A stretch of DNA of 64,000 nucleotides from Erpobdella octoculata (GCA_963978895.1 OZ022238.1:14703530-14767529); one strand, 5' to 3'. Numbered from the stretch's first letter, positions 35,220 through 46,872 are shown. Numbers and translations are program-made. Notes: generated from the sequence alone by a model not told the origin.

Positions 35220-38063
35220 GTGTATATATATATAATTGGTATTGGTATTTTTCCTTTTTGTGGTCTTCAATAAGAAAATGAGTTGTCTTGGGAGAGAAAT
35301 TGGAATTATCAAAAGATTTGTCAGAACCGGGCTAACTTCTACAAAGTGAGATAATTCAGTTTAGAGTCAAGGAAAAGATTATATTCAAGGAAGAATAATA
35401 AAGTTAAAATAAATTCGAGAAATATTGTGTTATAAATAACTTTGACTTTAACGTTACGAATCGCTAGAAAGCATATTCCTCTACGTTTACATTGGTGACC
35501 CCGACGTATTTACGCATTTTCATCCGTAAATATATTTTTCTGAAGTTATTTGATCACAAGTGACCGAATTTTTTATGATTTAGTAAAGATGTCCACTGAT
35601 ACTGAATATATAGCAAACGGAGAGAAGCTTGGCTTTTCTGGTGGGGCGCTGCTGAAGTATGTCGAAGACTGTCGTGAGCGGGCCGAGCGACAAAAAGAGC
35701 GGGAGGAAAGAAAGGCTCAGCAGGAGTGGGAAACGAGGGAACGGGAACGTGAACATGAAGAAAAAAAGGCTCAGCAAGAACGGGAAGAGCGAGAACGGGA
35801 ACGGGAACACGAGTTAGAACTGAAAAAGTTGGAATTGGAGGGCCAAAAAAAAATAGAGCCAAAACCGTCGGCGGAGGCTACTAAGATTCCTTATCCAAAG
35901 TCTTCTGAAGGTGATGACATCGACGCATTTTTGCTGAGATTTGAGTCATTGGCAAAAGCCAATGGTCACCCTCAGAAGGATTGGGGAATGCTTCTAGGGT
36001 CGTTGCTTAGTGCGAAGACTTTGGAAGTGTTTGGCCAACTTAGCGATAGTCAGATGCAGGACTACAGAACGGCAAAGGAGGCACTCCTTCGTCGTTTTGG
36101 GAAGTCAGCGGAAGACTATCGCATAATGTTTCGAGAGTCAAAGCCTGAACCGGAGGAGACCTGGGAACATTATCTAGTGCGGCTAGATAGCCACCTCAGG
36201 CGCTGGGTGGATCTCACGGGCAAACAAAACCTGTTGTTTTTGTTTCTGAAAGAGCAGTTTTTCGGAAAGTGCCCGGCGGGAATGGTCGAGTACTTGTTGG
36301 AGAAAGAGAGCAAAAATGTCAATGAGCTGTGCCTTTGGGTAAACAAGTACAGCCAAGCCCACCCAGAGAAGAGGTTGGCAAAATTGGACAGCAATAGCAG
36401 GATGGGTTGGAACCGGGGTCAGTCGGTCAGTGACGCCAAAATGGTTGGACCTCGCTGCTACAACTGTCATCAAACGGGCCATATGGCAAAGGATTGTCAT
36501 CACGCTGGACAGATCGCGAGGGACTACAGTCAAAGCACTCAAGCAACTCCAGTCGTGTGCCAAGCGCGTAGAGAAGCCAACTTGACACCACCATGCAAAG
36601 ATTCTGGAGTAGTGAATGCATGCGCGGTCATGGTGTTGGATGGTAAATTGAATGAGGTCCAATTAAAATGTGGATGCTTTTCACCGGTAATAGCGGATGG
36701 TTGTTTTCACTCAGGAGAAAAGTTTAAATTAACCAGAGGGTTTGTGAATAGAAAACCGGTAAAAGTTTTGAGGGACACTGGCTGTACTTCCATAATAGTA
36801 AAGGAATCATTAGTGCACCCGCGTCAGATGACCGGAAGAACAAGACCCTGTGTTTTGATCGACGGCACAGTTCGGGTAGCTCCAACAGCAGTGGTAAAAA
36901 TCAAAACAGACTGGTTCAGAGGAACCAGAGAGGTGGTGTGCATGAAAAACCTACTTTGCGATCTCGTGCTGGGAAATGTTGAAGGGGTAAGGGGTTTTGA
37001 TGCAAAGGCGGCAGGAAAACGCTTTGGTCGGAAACCACAGAAATCCGCTTCCAACTACGACAGCACTCAGAGGAATGATCGGGTAAATTTTAGAAAATCG
37101 TCGGCTAACTCGGAGCTGTATCAAAGCAAGGAAAGAAACACGTCTGCCATTTCAAAGGTAGGAAATAAAGTTGAGGCAAAAGTTCAAGCTTTGAATCCGC
37201 CAAAAGAAAGACCAAGGCTCAATCTTCTGCCTAGAGGCCAAAATGGAGGTGTGGGGAAAGATGGAAAGTTGAATTCGGCAATCTTCGGAGATGCCCGCCC
37301 TGTTGACACAGCACGCAGAGAGATAGAGATTGAGAATAAGTTGAAAGGAAACTATTTCAAAGGCAAGGAGAACATCGGCGCTGACTTTCTTAGTCGTAAA
37401 GAGAGTGACGATGTAATCAAGAAACACTGACGCGTTTCTTTTTTCGAAGAGGGGTGATATGTAAGATGAAGATGATTCATCTTACGTATTTTCATAGTAT
37501 TTGTTTATTTTATTTTATTATGTGTGCATATTTTGGTTGTGTTGAAACAATAGTCATTTATGTATGAATGTATCTGTGTGTATATGTGTGTATATGTGTG
37601 TGTATATATGTATATATATATATGTATATGTATGTATATATGTATATTTGTGCTCCTGTGACATTGTGTGTGCGTATAATTTTTGTATCATTAATGTATA
37701 TATATGTATATGTGTGTTTGAGTGTATATATACATGGATGGATGTATGTATATGTATATATATATGTATATATATATATGTATATATATATGTGTATATA
37801 TATATAATTGGTATTGGTCTTTTTCCTTTTTGTGGTCTTCAATAAGAAAATGAGTTGTCTTGGGAGAGAAATTGGAATTATCAAAAGATTTGTCAGAACC
37901 GGGCTAACTTCTACAAAGTGAGATAATTCAGTTTAGAGTCAAGGAAAAGATTATATTCAAGGAAGACTAATAAAGTTAAAATAAATTCGAGAAATATTGT
38001 GTTATAAATAACTTCGACTTTAACGTTACGAATCGCTAGAAAGCATATTCCTCTACGTTTACA
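34882..38063 (+). mobile_element. Internally deleted Ty3/gypsy-like LTR element
   Basis: LTRs lie at 34882-35491 and 37460-38063, both TGTAAGATGAAG...CTACGTTTACA. They differ by a few substitutions and by length of a TATG/TATA microsatellite. The 5-bp duplication GGCTC flanks the element (34877-34881 and 38064-38068). The primer-binding-like TTGGTGACCCCGACG follows the left LTR, and a purine tract GAAGAGGGGTGATA precedes the right. The interior holds one ORF (gag, protease, RNase H remnant) and lacks reverse transcriptase and integrase. It inserted into an already resident piggyBac. Confidence 0.93.
35589..37430 (+). CDS. Gag-protease polyprotein with fused RNase H remnant
   Basis: The ORF is open from 35550; the first good ATG is at 35589 (MSTDTEYIANGEKLGF). 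It contains a long charged coiled coil (about residues 25-100, ERERE/EEKKAQQE repeats), a retrotransposon capsid domain (about residues 110-270), one zinc knuckle CYNCHQTGHMAKDC (about residue 295), and an aspartic protease-like site with VLRDTGCTSIIV. After a short linker it ends YFKGKENIGADFLSRK, the form normally found at the end of RNase H in Ty3/gypsy Pol. Reverse transcriptase, most of RNase H and all of integrase are missing, with the frame kept open across the deletion. Confidence 0.85.
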   Translation: MSTDTEYIANGEKLGFSGGALLKYVEDCRERAERQKEREERKAQQEWETREREREHEEKKAQQEREEREREREHELELKKLELEGQKKIEPKPSAEATKIPYPKSSEGDDIDAFLLRFESLAKANGHPQKDWGMLLGSLLSAKTLEVFGQLSDSQMQDYRTAKEALLRRFGKSAEDYRIMFRESKPEPEETWEHYLVRLDSHLRRWVDLTGKQNLLFLFLKEQFFGKCPAGMVEYLLEKESKNVNELCLWVNKYSQAHPEKRLAKLDSNSRMGWNRGQSVSDAKMVGPRCYNCHQTGHMAKDCHHAGQIARDYSQSTQATPVVCQARREANLTPPCKDSGVVNACAVMVLDGKLNEVQLKCGCFSPVIADGCFHSGEKFKLTRGFVNRKPVKVLRDTGCTSIIVKESLVHPRQMTGRTRPCVLIDGTVRVAPTAVVKIKTDWFRGTREVVCMKNLLCDLVLGNVEGVRGFDAKAAGKRFGRKPQKSASNYDSTQRNDRVNFRKSSANSELYQSKERNTSAISKVGNKVEAKVQALNPPKERPRLNLLPRGQNGGVGKDGKLNSAIFGDARPVDTARREIEIENKLKGNYFKGKENIGADFLSRKESDDVIKKH

Positions 38064-39825
38064 GGCTCAAATTGAATAACGTAACCAGAAGATGTTGTCA
38101 AACACCACAGCTGATATCCAAAACGCACAGGTTTACCACGAATGAATTGTTTTGCCGAATGCTTTCCGAAATATGGGACCATTGATTCATCAATTGAAAG
38201 ATTTGGGTCAAACGGATAAAAGGACAAACATCTCTTGTTTAGCAAACTGTGAAGTGGGCGAAGTTTAGAAAATCGATCACTTGCCTGAAGGGTTCGGTTG
38301 TCAGCAACGTGCAAAAACTGCAGTAACTCGTCAAACCTATTTCTACTCATTGCAGATAGCTTCATTGTGACAATAAAATGACTGTTCCCAATACATAGAA
38401 CGTCTTGGAAGTCAGCATATCCCGAAATCATCAAAACTGCTAGAAAAATATTTATTTCGTTTGCAGTCGTTTCAAAACTATGGGCTTCTTTGTCTCGCTT
38501 GGCGTACAACTATGTATTTTCAACTTTGAACTTGATGACATCTTTATCAAAAAATAGTTCAAATAATTTAGTCGGTGTTCAATTAGCATTTAAAAACGCT
38601 GGTTGTTGATCATTTGGCCATGTTTTCTGAATCATCAAATTTTTAGAAATGTCATTTGTACCCCATTTTCGGTTTGGTTTCATTTTGAGTTTTTCTTGCT
38701 GGTCTCTTTGCACGTTTTTTAGTTGGTCTTTTACATGGTCTTTTAACAGGGGTTTTGTTACCTTCATCTTTTAAATCGCTTTGATCATTACTGCTACATT
38801 CATCATCTAAATAGTTTTCTTCTTGATCACTATCGTCACCAAGCCTCATCGTTTTTCCAGCTGATGTTGTTGCTACAATCTGTGCTGCTGCTTTTAACTG
38901 ATTTCCGTTACAGTTGTCAACATTGCCGTTTTCATCTCCGGAATCTTTCTGACCTTTCACCATTGCTTGGTGGATTAACAAAAATGTCTGCAGAAATTAT
39001 ACTACCGTCATCCATAACCATTTGTACAGCGTCATTCAGGCTATAAAACCTATAAAACAATCATAAAAATTAAACAAATCTGTCATAAACAATAAAAGAT
39101 TTTACTACAAATCACAAAATGAGAAAAACCGTGCCTTTAAAAATTAAAAAAATAATTAAGAAATTAAATATACATTCAATTCCTATGTTACAAAAACATG
39201 TATCCATTCGTTGCTAGCGCACCCTCACAGGGCGCATGACTAATCAACGTCTAGGTCAATTGACCTAGTTCCCCTGTTTCTACTTACATATTTGTTTGTT
39301 AGAACAAATGTTTATAAGACATAAACAATAGTTTTTGGAAGAAAAAAAATTTACTTACTTTTTCAGACTGACTTTCGAACTTTTTCGTTTTCGACATTTT
39401 TACTAAAAACAGAGCTAAAACTTTGACTAAAATGCGAACTATCCAAAAATAAAAATCCAAAGATCTTGGAATAGGGAAGGCTCGATGAAATTGTTCAATA
39501 AATTTACCAAAATAGCGAACAAACCAGACACCAAAAATGTCTTCCTAGTGCACCCTCTGAGGGTGCGCAAGTACAAATGGGTTAATACACAATATTTTTA
39601 GCATTTTAAAAATTTAGATATTTTTGAATTTAAAATAAAATTATTCTGCTCTTTAAAATCAAATTTGATTTAATTGTATTAAAAACCTTTGTTGTGTAAT
39701 AGGGTTAAAAAAATAAAATAATTAAAGCTGAAAAAATGTTTATACCCTCCTAAAAATTTCCAAACCTTTCATTCAACAAAGTTTTTTTTTTTAAATCCTC
39801 CTACGAGATAAATCCTGGGTTTGCC

Positions 39826-40104
39826 ACTGAATGGTTTATACACAGGAAGGAAAAATCGGAGTACCCGGGTTAAATTCCAGATTCGGGCACGTAGTTACCT
39901 AGAGCAAGAAACTAACTCACATGTGCTCACGTCAACTCAGTACCAAGTTCGGTTGGGGGTTAAAGTTCTTTGTAAACTAGCCTGTAATATGTGGGGCTGC
40001 CAGCGGCACTGCAAACTCTAGTCTTATTTTCAAGCTGCCAACATTGTAAAGCACCCTTTAAGTAACATTGTTAATCACGGCGCTATATAAATTGGTCGCT
40101 GTTA
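39826..40104 (+). repeat. Probable SINE with GGCGCTATATAAAT tail
   Basis: A B-box-like GGGTTAAATTCC lies at 39868-39879. The 3' part ends GTAAAGCACCCTTTAAGTAA, then CACGGCGCTATATAAATTGG, a tail form seen in many invertebrate SINEs moved by CR1/L2-like elements. No clear A box is seen. The 67-codon ORF across it is incidental. Confidence 0.5.
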
Positions 40105-40124
40105 TTGCCCCAGCGTTTTGTCGT

Positions 40125-40335
40125 GGTTACAATCGGTAAAATTGCTACTGTGCCGGCAGTCCCGTATGTCAACCTAAAAAAGTAAAACAAGTCTAAAATT
40201 AAACCCTAACCCTAATCCTAACCATAACTCTAACCCTTTAAAAAATATGTGCATCTTAATTTATTGATCGAAGAATCAATCGTTTTGGCAAAACCGACGG
40301 GACAATAGCACTTTTACCGCTTATTGTCCCGGCTA
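40125..40335. repeat. MITE-like inverted repeat with telomere-like words
   Basis: Imperfect inverted ends CGGTAAAATTGCTACTG (40136 region) and its partner near 40293-40325 (CAATAGCACTTTTACCG) bracket AAACCCTAACCCTAATCCTA at 40202-40221 and further degenerate CCTAAC words to about 40240. It is a small non-autonomous element or relic. Confidence 0.5.
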
Positions 40336-41144
40336 CCGACTGTATAATACTTACAACGTATAAATCAGACCATTGTGGTTTGACGAAGGCTGGAATGAAG
40401 ATTAAAAAAGTTGTTTTATAACAAATGAGATGATTATATTAACGCACGTATTAATTTTCTCAAAATCAATTGTAAACAATTTTTACATTAAAAATAGTCT
40501 AACTAAGTGTCTAAAGTATATTACTTTTTATGCCTAAAAAAAAGTTAAAATAGTCTTACTGGAGAAAACCACATAGACCCAGTCACTGGTCTTAACTCTC
40601 TTTAGTCGAAACATTTAAATTTATGAAAAAATTAAAAGCGAAAGAAACTCAATGAAACGAAAGTAAACTAATTTTTTTCAGAGCTCTACGCTTTAAAATC
40701 TCCGAAGTAGCGATAGAGGCGCATGCGACCATGGCTGCCACAGACGCTCACCGGCAATATGCTTACCAAAGAGACGGAATAGCTCTATTTTTTTAATAGC
40801 CTAACAAGTAGGTTTTTTTAACAGCATAGTTTTTTTTTTAAATAAAAAATAACATTCTAGTTTCTGTCACTATTATTTAATCATTTTTTCATAAGTCATA
40901 AAATGTTGAACGTTTTGATTACGTCAGACTCATCGAGTGTAGAAAAACCCTTAAAACAAAAACAAATAGATATTTCATTCTTTTGTAAATATTCTGCAAA
41001 AAAAACAAAAATACTAAAAGATTTTTAAAATTAATGCAAAATACTAATAACTATACGAGATGTTTATGTAGGTTATAAATATGTTGCCGATTACCGTGCA
41101 TGACTAAATAGCTGGTCATTGGTGATATAATTCACGTTCAAGTT
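40336..41144. other. Region upstream of the plus-strand receptor
   Basis: AT-rich with no supportable gene. It should hold the promoter of the receptor starting at 41145, but no clear TATA box or initiator can be fixed. Confidence 0.3.
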
Positions 41145-44015
41145 ATGTTATTAGTCTGGATTATTAGTCTGACTGTTTGCCAAATTGACGGTGAGTTAGC
41201 ATAGTCCGCCTGGTTTTGACAAACATTGAGTTTGATTCAGTTTAGCGTAGGGGACTGGAAAGTATTCGCACATCGCGGTACTTTTTAGGAGGCGGAAAAA
41301 ACTTTTTTGGAGCAGCAACATTTCACCAAAAAATAATATCTTGACAAATCTCCTGGCCATCAACTTTTTTTGAGTAATCTTTCACACAAGCGGCCGGAAG
41401 TAGCGGATTGATACATTCTCAGCTATAATTAGCTATGAACACAAAGAAAAATAGCCACTAGTTTAAACATTATGATAATTAGTATAAATAATTGATTAAA
41501 AATGGGAAAATGTGGTGCGGGGAAGGAAACGGGAGCAAGAGAGTAAAACGATAAAAACTTCTGAAAATCCCAATTTTCACTGCTTTTCTTGCTTGCCTGC
41601 TTAAATGTTTGCAAACCTTGAAAGTTAATTGTATTAACTTCCCGTCCTGCAATCAAGCTGAAATATAAAATAAAAGCTTGCTCCTCATGACAATGCATCC
41701 TATTAAAGTTTGAAAATTTTGTGAATTTTTTTTAATTACAAATAATTATTATTCATGTTTTGAAAAAAAAAACAAATCAAAATCCATTAAATAGAGGTTT
41801 ACATATATACATTTAAAAAATGTCTTTAAAAAAATTTGCAACGAATGAAAATCCGGAAAATCCTGAAATAATGATTTGTGAAAAAATCGTTCTTTACATC
41901 TTACTTCTTTTAATAATAACACCACTGAAAAGATAATAAATCAAAAGTTTAATTTATTCGTATCTAATGATTGATTAAAAAATGAACTGAAAGGTTAATT
42001 TACTATTTTATTGCTCGCAATAATTTTTTTCATTCAATAGCTTCCAACGAGTTGGTGGCGGCCTCAACCTCAAGGAGGCTGAACTTCCTCAAGAACATCT
42101 ACATTGGTAGAGTGGGAATGAAGAACGAGCTGGTCGCCGACATTGGCGGTCCTGAAGCAAAATCCTTTGAAATTTATCGAGAAAAAGAACTTTTAGCAAA
42201 GTGAAGATAGTAGATGAAAAATTTAATAAATTTTTATAAAAAAAATTATCGATTATTTGTATGGTTATTTATTGTTTTCGGCACCGGCTCATTGTTTTAT
42301 ATTATTTGAAATCAGATGTGGGAATACCGGTTTGTGGAATTACACTCCTTACTCAGAGCAAAGGTCCATCCGAGTCAGCATAAGTCAAAGCGAGTTGACC
42401 ATAATCTTGCCGGCCACAAAAAGAGAGCAACACGGGACGTATTTTATCAAGTCTGACAATGATGAGTTAGCACAAGCCATATTGATTTTAATCGGTAAAT
42501 GGTTGATTTTATTGATTATTTGCTTTATTGATGAAAACGATAACACGTAGATCAAAATAGACCATTAAAAATTAGTTATTAGCTTTACTTTCACTTTTCC
42601 GTCACAGAAACCCCATTATGTAACATCACCAACTCGCAGATGTTCGAAAAATTCCACAAAACTTACGACAGTGAAGAATTCCAAGAAGAAAAAATAGAAG
42701 TCAAAAACAACAAAAAGGATGACGATGATTTTAACGAAGATGTCAACGATGACCAGAACTATGGCACAGATGGCTCCGATATTGTCATCAATAATACCCG
42801 CTATTTGAGAGAAAATAATTTCAAGATGCTGATTTGCCAGCTTGTCTACTATGGCTATGCTTCCAGTTATCAACCCATCGTGTCTTGGAACGAAGATTCT
42901 AGATATCATTTTTACCAGCTTTCTAATTCAACACTGAATGCTTCAGTGTCCGTGTCGATGTATAAATATATTGAAAGAGCTACTCTTTTGAGTTCAAGAG
43001 TGACGATGTTCGACAAGATTACCTGTTATGTCAGCCGTAGTTTTCCAGAAAACGTTGGATTTGCATTCACTGGAATCAATAGTTTTGTTGAAGGTAGTGG
43101 CAGCAGTGATGAAGACAAAAGAGGCGAAGAAGACAAAAGAGGCGAAGAAGACAGAAGCGACGACGGGACGAGTTGCGACTACGGACAATGGAAAGTGGCA
43201 TGTTAGTTTAGTTCGCAAATCCATACATTTTTCTTACTAAGAATTAAGCATCACTTTTTCTCTTTTCTTTGCCATCCCTTTTCATTTTTACACACTTGCT
43301 ATCTTCAATCCTCACCAGATTGTCCGGATTACATCAACATTACCCAAACCAGACTGTCCGATGACAAGCAGAAACTAACGTGTCACGTGAACTCTAACCC
43401 ACCCGTCAACTACATGTGGGAGTCGACCGCTGGCCACTTCAACCCCACCAGGCAAAAAGAGATTACTGTAGATAACGACGGTTATTATAGGTGTACAGTT
43501 AGTTATTCAAGTAGACTCAACGACCTTCTCAAGTGCGACAAAAAATTTGAAGTTGTTCTCGTGAGAGAAAAAGGTATGTTAAGTGGGTGAGTTTTGCAGG
43601 GATGGTCTGATGACGAAACGCTATCAAATTTTTAATTCCATCCGAACTATTTATTTAACAATCATTTATTTTTTATTTTTCAGATGATGAATTTACCGAT
43701 CTGGCAGGCAAGGCTGTTGGGATACTTATTGCCCTGTCTCTCTTGTTTTTGATCTCCATCGGCTTAGTAGCTAAAGGGTTAAAAACCACCACGCATACAG
43801 TGTCCGCTTCCGTGTACGACAGGGCAAGAAGAAGATCAAAGATCATGAGATTATTTGGTGTATCCCATTTCACCGTGGCCTCAAGAGATACTTTTGAAGA
43901 AACAGAACCTCAGCAACCTCCTGCTAGTGAGGAAAAAGACCTTAGGCAAACGGTGATAACTTGGGGCAACACCTCAATTTTGCAGTCTGATTCTAAAGCT
44001 AAAACATCAAACTAA
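41145..44015 (+). CDS. Immunoglobulin-superfamily transmembrane receptor, complete
   Basis: Six exons join in frame: 41145-41190, 42041-42200, 42316-42494, 42608-43201, 43319-43573 and 43684-44015. They total 1,566 nt and predict 521 residues. All introns are GT-AG; phases are 1, 2, 1, 1, 1. Exon 1 is a signal peptide (MLLVWIISLTVCQID). Exons 2-3 form a first immunoglobulin-like domain that lacks the usual Cys pair (ELVADIGG; GTYFIKS). Exon 4 has a Cys-led acidic hinge (PLCNITN, then KKDDDDFNEDVNDD) and a second domain (LICQL, VSW, ITCYVS). Exon 5 is a third domain (LTCHVNSNPP, MWES, GYYRCTVS). Exon 6 has the membrane helix (VGILIALSLLFLISIGLV) and a roughly 75-residue tail without an evident ITIM or ITAM. 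AATAAA occurs near 44245. Likely a surface recognition receptor. Confidence 0.85.
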
Positions 44016-44877
44016 CATAACTTCAAGTGTTTTAAACATTTCCTTAACTACGTGGCTTCAAAATTTTTTTAAATACGTCTTTGTGGTACTTTAGAGAGTT
44101 TAAACATAATTTAAAAAAATATATTTTTGTCCAATATCTTCTCTTGGTGGTCAGCATTGAATGACTACAAGAAGTGACCACACAAATAACACGAGCTAGT
44201 TTCAAAATCTTTTTAATTGGCTCAAAACACAATTTTTTTATCGGTAAATAAAACTATTTTAAGAGCAAGATAAATAACTTTTTTTTTAAATTGGATTTTT
44301 AACGTCTGATTTCTTGTTAGTTTGTTTGCTCTTCTGAGTCACGCATTTACTAACATTAGACACGCCCAACGCAGTGCTGGCTTATAATATAATATTATTC
44401 AAGCAGAGTTTAATTCGGTAGTTGGGATTGGCTAAGAAAATTACGTTATTTTATGCTTGTGAAAATAAATATACATGTTTGTATTTGTAGTTTATATTAT
44501 ACGCATAAATCATAGAAATTGTGCGGCGGATAATGTCAAGGAAAATATTGCCCTAGAGTAATTGCAGGGGTTTCATTTGCAGAAGCAATTGCCCCCCACC
44601 CATGAATTTTCCAAAAAAAAGTTTTAGAAGAAATAGTTACAACGTTTTTGGAGAAGTTTTTTAAGAAATTGTAGGAGAAGTTTTTGAAGATGTTTTGGGA
44701 AATTTTTGAAGACTTTTTTAGGGAAAGTAGCTGAGAGTACCTCCTGCCGTTTATCAGCGTTTTTAAGAGAAAAAATTGTATAAGGTTTTGGAGGTTTTTT
44801 TTATAAAAGCTGGATACGGGAATTTGAGAGCCGGGGAGCACAATGCGTTAATAAATAAAAACTATGCATTGTATACA
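44016..44877. other. 3' UTR of the receptor, then repeat-like sequence
   Basis: AATAAA near 44245 is a plausible polyadenylation signal. From about 44540 to 44830 there is sequence with repeated TTTTTGAAGA/GAAGTTTTT words and a frame of no recognisable family. Confidence 0.4.
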
Positions 44878-45450
44878 GGGCCGTTTTATTCATAAGCACT
44901 GTGCCTATGACCTAGAGCCTACAAATCCACATGGGGCCTACTGAAGTAAAGTCTGAAAATTTAATTTTTCAATGATAATTGGTATTTGAATTTGAAAAAA
45001 ATTATAGAAAGCAATTTATATAATCCCATAGCACATTCAATAACTTGTGTAATGATTACCAAATGTGCACTTTAACAATCTAAGCCTTAGTTAGATTAAA
45101 TAAACTTTTTGACTCTTTGCATTAACTAAAGCTTTTTCTTATAGTTTATAGTCCTTTTCACCAAGTGTTTAGGAAGCACATTTCCTGTCGTGGATCATAA
45201 TTTGATCCTTTTAACTTTTCCCTTTCCTTTCTTCAATTAACTAAAGCTTCAATTAACTAAAGCAAATATAATGTTCTTATATGTCATCTCCCGCATTAAG
45301 TCATTTTCAATTGATAGTGAAGCTAGGTCGCGGGCTTTTCCCCTTGTTGAACGCAAATCATTTTTGATTACTTCAAGTTTTGAAAAAAAAAGTTTACTTT
45401 CTAAACTTGTTCTAAATATGGAATTGTACAGTATTGAACAGATTAATTGA
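44878..45450 (-). pseudogene. hAT transposase C-terminal relic
   Basis: On the minus strand, from about 45450 downward, the frame reads FFSKLEVIKNDLRSTRG and then LASLSIENDLM. This matches the usual layout of the hAT dimerisation domain (FSKLK.IK..LRSTM...L..L.LSIE). The end at 44878, CAGGGCCGTTTTATTCATAA, looks like a hAT-type terminus. The region between also holds the repeat shared with 20655-20800. Only the 3' part remains. Confidence 0.65.
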
Positions 45451-45474
45451 AACAAATTTTTTTTGCATTTCTAG

Positions 45475-45638
45475 CTTTGGCAACATTTTCATTATTTGTA
45501 ATGGCAACACTGTTTGTATTTTACTTCTTAACACAATTAGTCTTTATTGTTAATTATCTGGTAGATTTAGCTTTTGGTTCGGAAATTTTAATAGACAAGC
45601 CAAAAAGTATATTAAACTATAGTATTTGTTATAACTAA
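45475..45638 (+). CDS. Possible extra transmembrane and tail exon
   Basis: A strong acceptor (a run of T, then GCATTTCTAG) precedes a phase-1 frame to a TAA at 45636-45638. It encodes a long hydrophobic helix (LATFSLFVMATLFVFYFL, then TQLVFIVNYLV) and a short polar tail ending SICYN. The phase equals that of exon 6 of the receptor upstream, so it could be an alternative terminal exon or a relic from a neighbouring receptor. The hAT relic lies between. Confidence 0.3.
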
Positions 45639-46872
45639 GAGCTGGAAAGAGATACCAGACACAGATCGGTCCCTAAAAAAGTTATTAGCAAAAGAAGTTG
45701 CTCAAAACTCGCGAATCTGTTTATTAACGCTAACCAATCAAAAGCCAGCTTTTTCTATTTCTGCGTAAAAAGTGACGCTTAATTTACAAATTATCTCTAC
45801 GAAATTTAAACTTTTTACGCTCAAATGCTCATAAAACAGTTTAGTTGTTTATTTCTATGTTTTTTTAACGAAATTTTTATTTTCCGTTTGCTTATGGAGC
45901 TGCCCGAAGAATGTTGTTGATTATCAAATGCTTAAACTTAAAGGCTTAAACTGCCTTTAAACTAGTTTAACTCCTATGTATAAACGATTATGTTCACTCA
46001 ACTAGTCTACGTTTTCGAAATTCTCCAGTATTTAAAAAGCAATGCAACCTGAAAACACAACCTTTGAAAATAGCTGAAGGGGGTGCCGGTTATGGGAATC
46101 GTACCACTTTTTAAAGGAAGACCATGCTTTTGACCACTTTTTAAAGAAAGACATCTTAAAAACAAGAAATTTATCAAACACTGGTTTTTAGAACAACATA
46201 AATTTTAATTCTAAAAACAAAGTATAAGTTTCAACTTATTAAATAATTATAATAACAACTGTTATCTAACTTCAAAAATCATTATATTGAGCACAATTCA
46301 GTCGAGCAGAAGAGTCAAATCTTCATCCATGACTTTACATCTTGTATCCACCACACATATCAAGAGTGCTGTAGACAGAAGGTTCGGGGTTGCCAGACTG
46401 AGAATGGTTTGCCAGCTGCTGTTACATTGGCTGTGACACTTCAGTGCTTCCGAAGAGACATTCTAAACACTAAACACTGACTAACACCACTTTAAACATT
46501 GTCAAATTTTAATTCAATTCAGAGACACTGTTAGCAGCTTTTGTCGTGCTGGCTGAAGTAAACTGGGAAGTGTAGATTATGAGGATTTTGTAGATAAATA
46601 ATGCACATCATATCATAGTCAAATTATTTGCTGTTTATTATAACACACAAGCAAACAGTTTTGACATTGAGACAATGCTTAGCAATATCGTCATGTGGAG
46701 AAGAACTTGTTACAACAATAATAGACGTGTAACTGGAGGAAAGATACAAGAGCTATTTTAATAAGTTATTAATAACCATCAAAACCCTGCAGAACAAAGA
46801 AGACATTTTCTCAAGAACTTTATAAGTTTCTATATATCAGTTTAAATAAAAATGTAATAACTGCTCACATTA
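45639..46872. other. Intergenic, no gene supported
   Basis: No convincing ORF, RNA gene or terminal repeat is seen. A local duplication of ACCACTTTTTAAAG(G/A)AAGA occurs at about 46111-46160. Confidence 0.35.

Larger units (their letters stand above)
34000..38981 (-). pseudogene. piggyBac transposase pseudogene
   Basis: Minus-strand fragments run 38981-38069 and, past the LTR insertion, 34876-34000. They include an acidic and basic N-terminal part, NLSIDESMVPYFGKH (region of the first catalytic Asp), GGVDRADKNISTY (region of the last catalytic Asp) and a C-terminal Cys-rich domain (CAQCGKNTRKMCQKYG). The position of the second catalytic Asp reads FGNYF where family members have FDNYF or CDNWF, so that Asp is Gly. 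In-frame stops occur near 38575, 38510, 34677 and 34365 (a Trp-to-stop in KKWWWP-type sequence), and a frameshift lies near 38650-38700. The gene is dead. Confidence 0.88.
33770..39581 (-). mobile_element. piggyBac element, split by a nested LTR element
   Basis: TTAA duplications flank the element at 33766-33769 and 39582-39585, and both ends start CCCATTT reading inward. Subterminal words AGGGTGCGCAAG occur near each end (33912 region and 39559 region), as in other piggyBac elements with asymmetric internal repeats. Without the nested LTR insertion and its 5-bp duplication the element is about 2.6 kb, a normal piggyBac size. Confidence 0.88.

Noticed and set aside
34982..35312. YVCVYMYIYMY and IHTYTHRYIHT frames in both LTRs
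   Set aside because: They translate the TATG/TGTA microsatellite inside the LTR, and appear in both LTR copies.
36183..36662. A 159-codon minus-strand frame in the LTR element
   Set aside because: It is a shadow of the gag-protease ORF on the plus strand.
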